Shown here: positions 33,046 through 40,471 of the stretch, piece by piece | How positions within the stretch are numbered: position 1 is the stretch's first letter | Layout of the letters: each line of letters opens with the position of its first letter | IMG/VR virus record: IMGVR_UViG_3300042934_000351 | Span: 1 to 55,435 of that record | Reading direction: 5' to 3' (one strand) | DNA length: 55,435 nt | DNA from: a virus | Position numbers and translations under genes: made by a program | Notes under the pieces: model-generated | The model's input: the letters and a program-made list of their open reading frames with translations, nothing else | The model's database searches: none | Told to the model about the DNA's origin: nothing

Positions 33046-34791
33046 GTGGCCACCTGGGATCATAGAGCAGGGACTGGGAGTAGTGCGTATCAGCTCTACC
33101 TCACTGTCCAAGAGGATGCGTTCGACGAGACGACACCTCTGACGCGTACGCGGCTCGATGGTCAGATCGGCATCATCAAGGTCGCAAGCTCTGGAGGCAT
33201 TGGCTCCAGTGACGGCGCGGTCGAGTGGGAGATTCGCATTGGATCGGGCGTCTGGTCCGGCACAGCTGCGTTCTCTATCGCGGCTGGGGCAGCAATCGGA
33301 ACCCGTGTTCAGCTCGGGAGCTTCAACGACGCGTGGTTCGACCACGCGGGCGATAGCACAGGCACCCTCGTCCTCTCGACGATGGGCAAGGCGACGTTCG
33401 CGAACTCGATCGGCTCTCCGCAGATCGGTCCCGGCAACATCGCCTACACGTCGCTGGCTCGACCCGCTGACGCTGCTCCAACACCGGAGTTCGTGTCTCG
33501 TCAAAGTGACACTGCTGTTACGCTCAGAGCGTACAACAGCGGTGACTGGGGTGTCGGCACCGATGCTCCGGCGCACAACCTCGACATTGATGACTCCAGC
33601 AACTTTGCCAGCATTCTGGAAGTGCTCCCGTACCCGACGACTGGCGGGCTCGCGGCTCACACGATCAACCTGCTGAGCCAGACCGCTCACAAGACTTACT
33701 ACTACCGTTCCGCCAACCGAGGGCGTAACGGTGTCTGGTACTACTCAGGCACGCTGACAGTCCATGCCCGACCGAACAAGCCGCCTACACCAACTGTCGG
33801 TTCGAAAACTGCAACCACGGTCAATCTTACGACCGCAAACCCCTCGTACACCGGCGCTGGCATCACTGCGCGCGAGACGCAACTGCTCGCCAGCAACGGA
33901 ACAACGGTTCTCCAGACGAGCACGCACCTGACGGCTCCGAGCTTCACAGGCATGTCGAGGACGACGGCGTACAAGGCGAAGACGCGTGTCCAGAACGCTG
34001 TAGGCTGGAGTGACTGGAGCGACCTCACCAGCTTCACGACGACCGGCACTCCACCCTCTGCTCCGACAGGCTACTCCGTCTATGACCTCGCGGCAACGTC
34101 GTGGAAGGTCACGACAGGCTCGCTGTCTGACAATGGCGGCGCTGTCCCGACGCAGGTTCGACTCAAGGTCAGCACGACCGCGAGTGACGCGGGGCTCGTT
34201 CAGACCATCACGCAGGCAAGCTGGAACCCAATCCGGGTCAGCGGTCGCACCGAGAACACCACGTACTACGTCGCTCAGGCGGCGTTCAACACCGTGGAGG
34301 GTGGCGGCTGGGGGCCTTACGGCGCGTGGGTCGCTCTCACGACCAAAAACACTGTGCCCAACGCCCCTGCTCTGAGCATCAGCGGCATCACAGGGACGAC
34401 GGCCACTGCGACGTGGGTCGCACCGACAGACCTCAACGGTGCTGTCATCGCTGCTTACCAGCTCCGAATCTCGACCGACCCCGCTCAGACTCAGGGAATC
34501 AAGAGCTTCGCAACAGACCAGCTGAGCCAGGTCATCACAGGCCTCACAGCCGGAACAGTGTACTACGCATCGATCTGGACTGACACTGATCAGGGCCTTG
34601 GCTCGTCGTCTGCTGTTATCTCGTTCACCACGACAGGTGGCGGCGGCGCAACAAGCGGAATCTGGTACTCGGGTGCTGACGGCATCCCGAAGTTCTCCGA
34701 GGTCTGGTACTCGGGCGCTGACGGCATTCCCAAGCTCTGCGAAGTCTGGTACTCAGGTGCCGACGGCATCCCCAAGCTCTGTTCAAGTTAG
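33046..34791 (+). CDS. Fibre/tail protein with fibronectin-III repeats (581 aa)
   Basis: Residues ~1-240 form a beta-rich N-terminal part. From about 245 to 535 there are three consecutive fibronectin type III-like repeats, each with a TAYKAKTRVQN or TTYYVAQAAFN style strand and a PSAPTG or PNAPAL linker. The C terminus has a Gly linker and three copies of a 14-residue WYSGADGIPK unit. FN3 modules in virion proteins bind cell-surface carbohydrate weakly and are common in actinophages. The start is a GTG at 33046. Cys residues occur only in the last two repeat units and could be disulfide-linked. Confidence 0.8.
   Translation: MATWDHRAGTGSSAYQLYLTVQEDAFDETTPLTRTRLDGQIGIIKVASSGGIGSSDGAVEWEIRIGSGVWSGTAAFSIAAGAAIGTRVQLGSFNDAWFDHAGDSTGTLVLSTMGKATFANSIGSPQIGPGNIAYTSLARPADAAPTPEFVSRQSDTAVTLRAYNSGDWGVGTDAPAHNLDIDDSSNFASILEVLPYPTTGGLAAHTINLLSQTAHKTYYYRSANRGRNGVWYYSGTLTVHARPNKPPTPTVGSKTATTVNLTTANPSYTGAGITARETQLLASNGTTVLQTSTHLTAPSFTGMSRTTAYKAKTRVQNAVGWSDWSDLTSFTTTGTPPSAPTGYSVYDLAATSWKVTTGSLSDNGGAVPTQVRLKVSTTASDAGLVQTITQASWNPIRVSGRTENTTYYVAQAAFNTVEGGGWGPYGAWVALTTKNTVPNAPALSISGITGTTATATWVAPTDLNGAVIAAYQLRISTDPAQTQGIKSFATDQLSQVITGLTAGTVYYASIWTDTDQGLGSSSAVISFTTTGGGGATSGIWYSGADGIPKFSEVWYSGADGIPKLCEVWYSGADGIPKLCSS
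34663..34788 (+). repeat. Three tandem 42-bp repeats coding WYSGADGIPK units
   Basis: Units at 34663-34704, 34705-34746 and 34747-34788 each encode a 14-residue peptide beginning WYSGADGIPK. The DNA copies differ mostly at third codon positions, so the peptide is under selection. Confidence 0.9.
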
Positions 34792-34801
34792 GAAGGAAAT
34801 C

Positions 34802-36571
34802 ATGTCACGTCTGCCTATGCCATTCAGCAATCCGCACACCTACGACGGCCATTCCGGTGTCGACTTCCCTGTTCCCAAGGGCACGATCTTCCGTGCATCG
34901 GGTCACGGGCAGGTCAAGACCCGGAGCCGGAACGCTCGTGGTGGCTTCTACATCTGGGTGCAGTACGACACCGGCGCACTCGTCGGCTACCACCACATGA
35001 ACAGCCACAATGGCTGCCCGAACGTCGGCGACTGGGTCAACGAGTCCAGCCAGCTGGGCTTCGTCGGCGACCTCGGCGAGCGTGTCACCGGCCCGCACCT
35101 GCACTCGGAGGTTGCCGGTCACGCCACGACGGCTGGTTACTGGAAGTTCTTCGACCCGTCGCGCGTCATCGGTGGCGGCACCGGCTCCAGCATGTGGTCG
35201 GACACCGACAAGCAGAACTTCCTGGTCTCGCTCGGCTACGACACCGGTGGCGTGGGCAACGGCTGGGGTCCGATGTCGGACGCCGCGACGCGCTCCTTCC
35301 AGAGCTCCGTCCAGCTTCCGAGCGACGGCGTCTTCGGTCCGAACACGACCTCGGTCGCTGTGGAGATCAAGGCGGGTCGCAAGCTCGACTCGGTCACGCG
35401 CTCCGTCGAAGAGATCCAGAAGCGGATCAACGCCAAGGTCGACGGCGCGTGGGGCAATGAGACCTCTTGGAAGACGTACATCGCGCAGCTGGCCAACGGT
35501 CTCGACCCGGACGCCATCTACGGTCCGGCGACCGACTCCAAGCTGTTCCTCTCGTCCACCCCTGCTCCCGGCACGCCCGCGTTCCCGCTGCAGGCGCACC
35601 AGTACTTCGGACCTGAGCAGGGTGGCGACGACTCCATCTCCGGCTGGTACTCGTTCAACGCCGAGCTCAAGCAGTGGCAGGCGCAGATGATCGCCAAGGG
35701 CTTCGACCTCGGTCCGGACGGTGCGGACGGCTACTACGGTCCCAAGGGTTCGAACTCGACCGACACCTACACGGGTCGCGCGGCGAAGACCCTGCAGACC
35801 ACCACCGGTCTGGCAGCAGACGGCAAGATCGGGCCGCTCACGTGGGCCAAGGCGTGGACGGACATCGTGCCGCCCGTCGTCAAGCCGGACCCGACCCCGC
35901 CCAGCGGTGACGAGGCCTCTGCCACGCCTGCTCTGGTCGAGCCGACCTTCGAGCACTTCCCCTCGTGGATTCGCTACGAAGAGAAGTTCGACCAGCAGTT
36001 CCTCTCGGCGTCGGCCTGGAACCTCAACCTCCAGAACTACTACAAGGTGCCGTACAACCCGATCGAGGGTCACCTGCACTGGTGGGGTCTGCCGGGTCAG
36101 GCGGGCTCGCACGACGGCAACGTGGACTACCTCAACCGGACTCCGGACGTGGGAGCCAACTTCGTCGGGTCGGCGGGGCGCATCACGAAGACGATGCCTC
36201 TCACCAAGATCGCTCTCACGACCGGTCAGCGCAACCCGTACGCCTGGAAGTGTGAGACCGACCCGCTCATCACGACGAGCGTGTCGAACCACGGCTACAA
36301 GACCATCGGCTTCCTGGTGTACATCATCGAGCACCTGAACCCGTCTCTCCGCGCTGAGGCTCTCCGACTCCACAAGGAGTTCTACGCGACCTCTTGCTCG
36401 GAAATCAAGGTGGACATGGTCCGGCAGTATGCTGAGATGTTCCACTCCGGTGCTCTCGACCCTGCAACGGGTGAGCCGCCTGTGGTGGAGCCTCCGGTCG
36501 ACGACACGGTGCTGATGTCGCGAGCCGACTACGACGAGCTTGTTTCGATCCTGGACAAGTACGGGAACTAA
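34802..36571 (+). CDS. Endolysin: M23 peptidase, peptidoglycan-binding repeats, amidase
   Basis: This 589-residue lysin has an unusual three-part layout. Residues ~10-125 are an M23 metallopeptidase: His17-x3-Asp21 in HSGVDFP and the HLH zinc motif in GPHLHSEV near residue 98. Residues ~150-355 contain repeats of peptidoglycan-binding type (DGVFGPNT, AIYGPATD, DGKIGPLTW). Residues ~395-540 look like an N-acetylmuramoyl-L-alanine amidase, with HLHWWG and NPYAWKCETDP as likely zinc and active-site regions. It would cut both peptide bridges and the amide bond. The ATG at 34802 follows AGGAAGGAAATC; an in-frame extension into the previous gene is rejected. Two holin candidates follow. Confidence 0.87.
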   Translation: MSRLPMPFSNPHTYDGHSGVDFPVPKGTIFRASGHGQVKTRSRNARGGFYIWVQYDTGALVGYHHMNSHNGCPNVGDWVNESSQLGFVGDLGERVTGPHLHSEVAGHATTAGYWKFFDPSRVIGGGTGSSMWSDTDKQNFLVSLGYDTGGVGNGWGPMSDAATRSFQSSVQLPSDGVFGPNTTSVAVEIKAGRKLDSVTRSVEEIQKRINAKVDGAWGNETSWKTYIAQLANGLDPDAIYGPATDSKLFLSSTPAPGTPAFPLQAHQYFGPEQGGDDSISGWYSFNAELKQWQAQMIAKGFDLGPDGADGYYGPKGSNSTDTYTGRAAKTLQTTTGLAADGKIGPLTWAKAWTDIVPPVVKPDPTPPSGDEASATPALVEPTFEHFPSWIRYEEKFDQQFLSASAWNLNLQNYYKVPYNPIEGHLHWWGLPGQAGSHDGNVDYLNRTPDVGANFVGSAGRITKTMPLTKIALTTGQRNPYAWKCETDPLITTSVSNHGYKTIGFLVYIIEHLNPSLRAEALRLHKEFYATSCSEIKVDMVRQYAEMFHSGALDPATGEPPVVEPPVDDTVLMSRADYDELVSILDKYGN

Positions 36572-36587
36572 TTACCGGAGAGTAGGC

Positions 36588-36908
36588 ATGACTGATGTGA
36601 ACGAAGACACTACAACCCTCGCCATCCTCGCGACCAAGATGGACCACATGGCCAAGGACATGTCAGACATCAAGTCGTCACTGGCAACGAGCACTACTGT
36701 TCACGTCACACGTGCAGAGTGGGAGCTCCGCAACCAGAACACCGACGAACGCTTCGTCAACGCAGCGGCGGATCGGAAGAATCTTTGGGACGAGTTCCGC
36801 CGTCTCGAAGCTCGCCGAGCGCCGTGGTGGACGATCCTAGCCGCCATCGGTAGTGCCGTAGCCATTGGAGCTCTCCTGCTCCAGTGGGTCCCCAATATCG
36901 TCAACTAA
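36588..36908 (+). CDS. Holin-like protein with coiled coil and one membrane helix (106 aa)
   Basis: The first ~75 residues form a coiled coil (TTTLAILATKMDHMAKDMSD then IKSSLAT...) and the last ~25 a transmembrane helix (WWTILAAIGSAVAIGALLLQ). This layout is that of XhlA/hemolysin-type membrane proteins that work with a holin. It follows the endolysin by 16 bases, with CCGGAGAG upstream of the ATG at 36588. It belongs to the lysis cassette; whether it is the holin itself or a partner is not decided. Confidence 0.72.
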   Translation: MTDVNEDTTTLAILATKMDHMAKDMSDIKSSLATSTTVHVTRAEWELRNQNTDERFVNAAADRKNLWDEFRRLEARRAPWWTILAAIGSAVAIGALLLQWVPNIVN

Positions 36909-36917
36909 GGAGAAGAC

Positions 36918-37205
36918 ATGACGAACACCACCCCGCCCGCGTTGACGCCCAACGTCCGCATCGAAGACCCGAAGGCCCGCAAGGTCATCGGCAACACGAT
37001 CGGATGGGCAGGTGTCGCGATCACGGCGGCGACCATCGTCGACGCAGCAGTTCCCGCGATCGACATCACCGCGATCACGGTCCCTGCGACGCAGATCGTC
37101 CTGGGCTTCCTGGCCTTGTTCCAGACCCTCATCACGTCGCCCAACGTCCCGACGTACCAGGCACCGACACAGGTTCCGCTCGGCGGAGAGCCCAGCGGAC
37201 TCTAA
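36918..37205 (+). CDS. Holin candidate with two membrane helices (95 aa)
   Basis: This 95-residue protein has two hydrophobic segments (NTIGWAGVAITAATIVDAAV and ITVPATQIVLGFLALFQTLI) and short polar ends, the typical shape of an actinophage holin. It would form the membrane lesion that frees the endolysin. AAGGAGAAGAC precedes the ATG. It completes the endolysin-membrane protein-membrane protein cassette. Confidence 0.75.
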   Translation: MTNTTPPALTPNVRIEDPKARKVIGNTIGWAGVAITAATIVDAAVPAIDITAITVPATQIVLGFLALFQTLITSPNVPTYQAPTQVPLGGEPSGL

Positions 37206-37321
37206 GGAGATCGTGCACGAAAGGAGGCATGCGCCTCCGGGCGCGTATCTAAGCCAAGCATAGCACGGCCCGCCCCGCGCCAGCGGAAACGCGGTATAAT
37301 TCGCATAGAAAGGAGAGGGCG
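37206..37321 (+). promoter_or_regulatory. Intergenic promoter region with TATAAT at 37295-37300
   Basis: After the lysis genes a 116-base gap contains GGAGGC/GCCTCC (37223-37238), then GCGGTATAAT with the box at 37295-37300. The ribosome site AAAGGAGAGGG comes just before the ATG at 37322. A 16-codon frame (GTG at 37213) with AAGGAGA upstream might be a leader peptide but is weakly supported. The promoter would let virion genes be made independently of lysis genes. Confidence 0.55.
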
Positions 37322-38620
37322 ATGGCTTTCTGGGATGACATGATCCGCAACATCTTCGGCGGCGGAGAGAAGCAGTCGGCTCCAAAGCCGTCGCCCTCTC
37401 CGGCGAAGGCTCAGGCCCGGCCTCGTCAGAACTACCAGCATGCTCAGCGGGCACAGCCTGTTCGTCAGCAGCAGCCCGTCCAGCAGCAGCCCGTCCAGCA
37501 GCAGTTCAGCGGTGGTGGAGGAGGCGGCGGTGGCACGAGGGGGATGAGTCGTGCAGCCGCTCCGATTCGGCAGGAGCAAGAGCCGTCGCCTCTCGACCAG
37601 ATGGTCAGCACTTCTCGCAACGTGCGGAACGACTTCGGCAAGGGTTGGGAAGACTTCTGGGGCGGTGTCGGTGAGGTGCTCAACGGTCCCGCCGACAAGC
37701 GCCCCACTCCTGCTCCTGGAGACGCACCCACGCCGCACGAGGCCTGGCTGCAGGGTGGTGCACCCAGTCCCTTCGGCGGAGTGTCGACCGTAGCCCCTGA
37801 GCAGGCTGAAGAGCTCGTTCGCAAGACGGATCGCGAGCAGTACCAGACGTCTCTCGGTAGCCAGAACTTCACCGGAACGTCTCGGCAGATCAGCCCGGAA
37901 GAGTGGGCGACGTACTCCCCTGAGAAGCAGCAGGGCATCATCGCCAACTACGCGCTGTACCAGGCGGTTCAGGCTGACCGCGCTCTGGAACAGCGTGTGG
38001 CCGACGTGGACGAGGAAGAGAGCGCAGGCTACCTCGACCTCGTCGATTCGATCTTCGGTGCGGAGGGTGGGAGCGACACCTATGCTCCCAACACCATCCG
38101 CGTGCTGGAACAGCTCGGCTACCAGGACAACACCGTGGGTGACCTCGACCTGTTCCTCAACGGCGGCGCGATCTCGACTTCCGCTGACCTGGACTACGGC
38201 AAGAACGAAGCACGCGCTTCAGTGTTCGAGCAGCTGTCGAAGGCTCCGGCGTTCACCGAGAACGAAGACTACCGCGCTCAGCTCGACAAGGGTGCTGCGA
38301 TCCTGGAGGCGCTCCGTGACAGCGGAACGTTCTCCATAGAGGTAGCGACCCTTGGTGGCGTGCCGCTCACCGCCGCAGAGCAGATTCCCGAAGAGCGGCG
38401 TGCCCCTCTCGATGACATCCTCCGAGGGATGGCAGATCAGGGTGTCTGGGACACGATCACGAACGACGCCGCCCGCAATGAGGAGTTCACGCAGATCCTC
38501 AACCAAGCGACGACCGGTCTCGACCCGACGATCGTCTCGAACTACTTCAAGGAGCAGTACGGCACTCTGCAGGGTGCCATGCCGTTCGAACAATTCTCGC
38601 AGTACTGGCTGAAAGGCTAA
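37322..38620 (+). CDS. Probable internal virion protein (432 aa)
   Basis: The N terminus is amphipathic (MAFWDDMIRNIFGGGEKQ), followed by a disordered Pro/Gln/Gly-rich stretch (QQQPVQQQPVQQQFSGGGG) up to ~75. The rest is mostly helical with Asp/Glu-rich segments. No enzymatic motif is seen. The composition and its place before another helical protein and the tail-tube genes resemble podoviral internal core proteins, which are ejected with the DNA. I infer that role; a tail-associated role is also possible. Confidence 0.6.
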   Translation: MAFWDDMIRNIFGGGEKQSAPKPSPSPAKAQARPRQNYQHAQRAQPVRQQQPVQQQPVQQQFSGGGGGGGGTRGMSRAAAPIRQEQEPSPLDQMVSTSRNVRNDFGKGWEDFWGGVGEVLNGPADKRPTPAPGDAPTPHEAWLQGGAPSPFGGVSTVAPEQAEELVRKTDREQYQTSLGSQNFTGTSRQISPEEWATYSPEKQQGIIANYALYQAVQADRALEQRVADVDEEESAGYLDLVDSIFGAEGGSDTYAPNTIRVLEQLGYQDNTVGDLDLFLNGGAISTSADLDYGKNEARASVFEQLSKAPAFTENEDYRAQLDKGAAILEALRDSGTFSIEVATLGGVPLTAAEQIPEERRAPLDDILRGMADQGVWDTITNDAARNEEFTQILNQATTGLDPTIVSNYFKEQYGTLQGAMPFEQFSQYWLKG

Positions 38621-38624
38621 GAAC

Positions 38625-39674
38625 ATGGGCTACATGGGAGTCGCGATTCCTGACGGCGGTGTGGGCATGTCCCAGGCCGAGCGCATCCGCTTCATCAACC
38701 AGGCAAAGGCTCGCCAGGCGGCACTGAACGCGCCGCCTGCACCGCCGCCGTTGGTCAATCCGGGTGGCGGACTCAACGCTCCGCCGCGGGTCCGAAGCGT
38801 CCCTCAGCAGACCGGTCCGTCCGCAGCAGACATCGCCGCCGCGAATGCTGCTGCTGAGACTGCCAAGGCCAAGAAGGCTGGCAAGGACCAGACGGCCAAG
38901 GAGAACGCCGCGACGCAGTCGATCATCGACACCCTGCTCAAGACCCTCGGCGGGTACGCACAGGGCCGCGACACGGCCAACGCCAACGCTCAGACCACGC
39001 TGGACACGACGCTCGAAGGCATCCTCGCCAACTACCAGGCGGCTCTCACCGACTACGAGGCGTCGGCGGCGACCAACACGCAGGACGAGAGCAGCAAGAG
39101 CGCGGCCAACGTCGTGAACCGTGCCCGTGAGCGCATGGGCAACCTTGCCCAGGTGCTCAGCCAGGGCGGCGGCGAGACCGACGCTCTGCGCGCTCTGCTC
39201 ACCGTGTTCCAGAACTACGACGCGAATCAGCTGGACGTGACGCGCTCGTTCTTCGACACAGAGCGTGGCATCAACAGCCAGATCGCTGGTGCCAACAGCC
39301 AGGCGGCGACCAACCGTCAGTCGGCCTGGCAGCAGTACCAGGAGGCACGAGGCCAGGCGGAGAACGACTACCGGAAGAACTACATGGACGTGTGGACGAA
39401 CGCTCAGCGAACGGGCGCTCAGAACACGAACGTCGAGAGCGACTACTCGACGGGCTTCACTGCCAACTACGGCGGCAAGAACCCCGAAGAGGAAGCCGCA
39501 CGCTACGCGGGCCAGCAGTACACGCAGGAGGACAAGGACGAGAAGTGGTACCGCGAGTTCGAAGGCAAGAAGGAGGGTAAGACCTCCACCGTCACGTCGA
39601 CGAACCGAGCGGGCTCCGCGACCATCAAGGCCCCCAAGGCAGCTGAGGGCGCGACGCTGAGGAACAAGAGCTAA
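38625..39674 (+). CDS. Probable internal virion protein, coiled-coil (349 aa)
   Basis: Residues ~65-300 are Ala/Gln/Asn-rich and strongly helical (AAANAAAETAKAKKAGKDQT, ANANAQTTLDTTLEGILANY, QSAWQQYQEARGQAENDYRK), similar in style to small internal proteins of T7-like phages such as gp14. The N terminus is Pro/Gly-rich. It ends in a Ser/Thr/Lys-rich tail. It is preceded by GAAAGG and overlaps the next gene by one base (TAATG). Assignment rests on composition and gene order. Confidence 0.6.
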   Translation: MGYMGVAIPDGGVGMSQAERIRFINQAKARQAALNAPPAPPPLVNPGGGLNAPPRVRSVPQQTGPSAADIAAANAAAETAKAKKAGKDQTAKENAATQSIIDTLLKTLGGYAQGRDTANANAQTTLDTTLEGILANYQAALTDYEASAATNTQDESSKSAANVVNRARERMGNLAQVLSQGGGETDALRALLTVFQNYDANQLDVTRSFFDTERGINSQIAGANSQAATNRQSAWQQYQEARGQAENDYRKNYMDVWTNAQRTGAQNTNVESDYSTGFTANYGGKNPEEEAARYAGQQYTQEDKDEKWYREFEGKKEGKTSTVTSTNRAGSATIKAPKAAEGATLRNKS

Positions 39675-40471
39675 TGGCCAACTCCGAACTCGCCACCACG
39701 CTCGATGACGCTGTCGCCGAGGTCCTCGGCTCGCTCACCGGCCTGGACCTGTCCTGGGTGCCGGAGCTCGACAAGTACCAAGCGGTGACTCGCGCTCTGA
39801 ACAAGGCTCTCCGCCTCAATGCCACCGAGCTCAACTGGTCGTTCTATGCATCGGTCGAAGACGTGGGTCCTGCGCGTGCGGGCGAGCGCCTGGTCGTGCT
39901 CCGCAACTCTGTCCGGCCCCGTATCATCAAGGACGACGCTGTGCGCCTGGTGAACACTGAGGGCCGTGCTCTGGTGTGGGCGTACTTCCTGCCGCGCGAC
40001 TCGCTCCACAAGTACCCCGTTCAGCAGGGCCTGTGGTGCTCGGTGACCGGGCAGAACCTGGAGTTCTCGCGACCGTTTCACAACGGCGAAGAGGGGCTCA
40101 ACATCCAGATTCCCGTCATGCGGGAGCCGACCATGTTCCGTCTGCCGAAGCAGCCCGAAGACGTGAACGAGCCGCTGGTCGAGGTTCCTGCCGACGTGCG
40201 CGAGCAGCTGGTCGACTTCAACTACCCCGACCTGATCATCGCCCGTGCCTCGTACCTGTACGCGCAGACGAACCCGCTGTGGCAGCCTCGCGTGCAGACG
40301 CTGGAGGCCAACTACAAGGACCTGTTCTACTCTCTCAAGGAGCGGGACGAGGCGAACACCGACACGCCGTACCAGAACGAGTGGAACATCGGCATCGAGT
40401 CAGATATCACGTCCACCCAGATGTACACCGGTCGGCCCATGGCTGATCCCTTCCAGACACGAATGTTCTAA
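39674..40471 (+). CDS. Tail tubular protein A (T7 gp11-like head-tail adaptor)
   Basis: This 265-residue protein has the size and pattern of podoviral tubular protein A, which forms a dodecameric ring below the portal. A helical start contains a repeating VTRALNKALRLNATELNWSF segment. A central beta part follows, then a region ending PYQNEWNIGIES. It is followed with a one-base overlap by an 803-residue protein of tubular protein B type, the usual pair and order in T7-like phages. The call depends on this pair and on general resemblance. Confidence 0.75.
   Translation: MANSELATTLDDAVAEVLGSLTGLDLSWVPELDKYQAVTRALNKALRLNATELNWSFYASVEDVGPARAGERLVVLRNSVRPRIIKDDAVRLVNTEGRALVWAYFLPRDSLHKYPVQQGLWCSVTGQNLEFSRPFHNGEEGLNIQIPVMREPTMFRLPKQPEDVNEPLVEVPADVREQLVDFNYPDLIIARASYLYAQTNPLWQPRVQTLEANYKDLFYSLKERDEANTDTPYQNEWNIGIESDITSTQMYTGRPMADPFQTRMF

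Noticed and set aside
34598-34801. N-terminal extension of the endolysin into the FN3 gene
   Set aside because: The ATG at 34802 has a strong ribosome site, and the extension would lie out of frame over the conserved WYSGADGIPK repeats.
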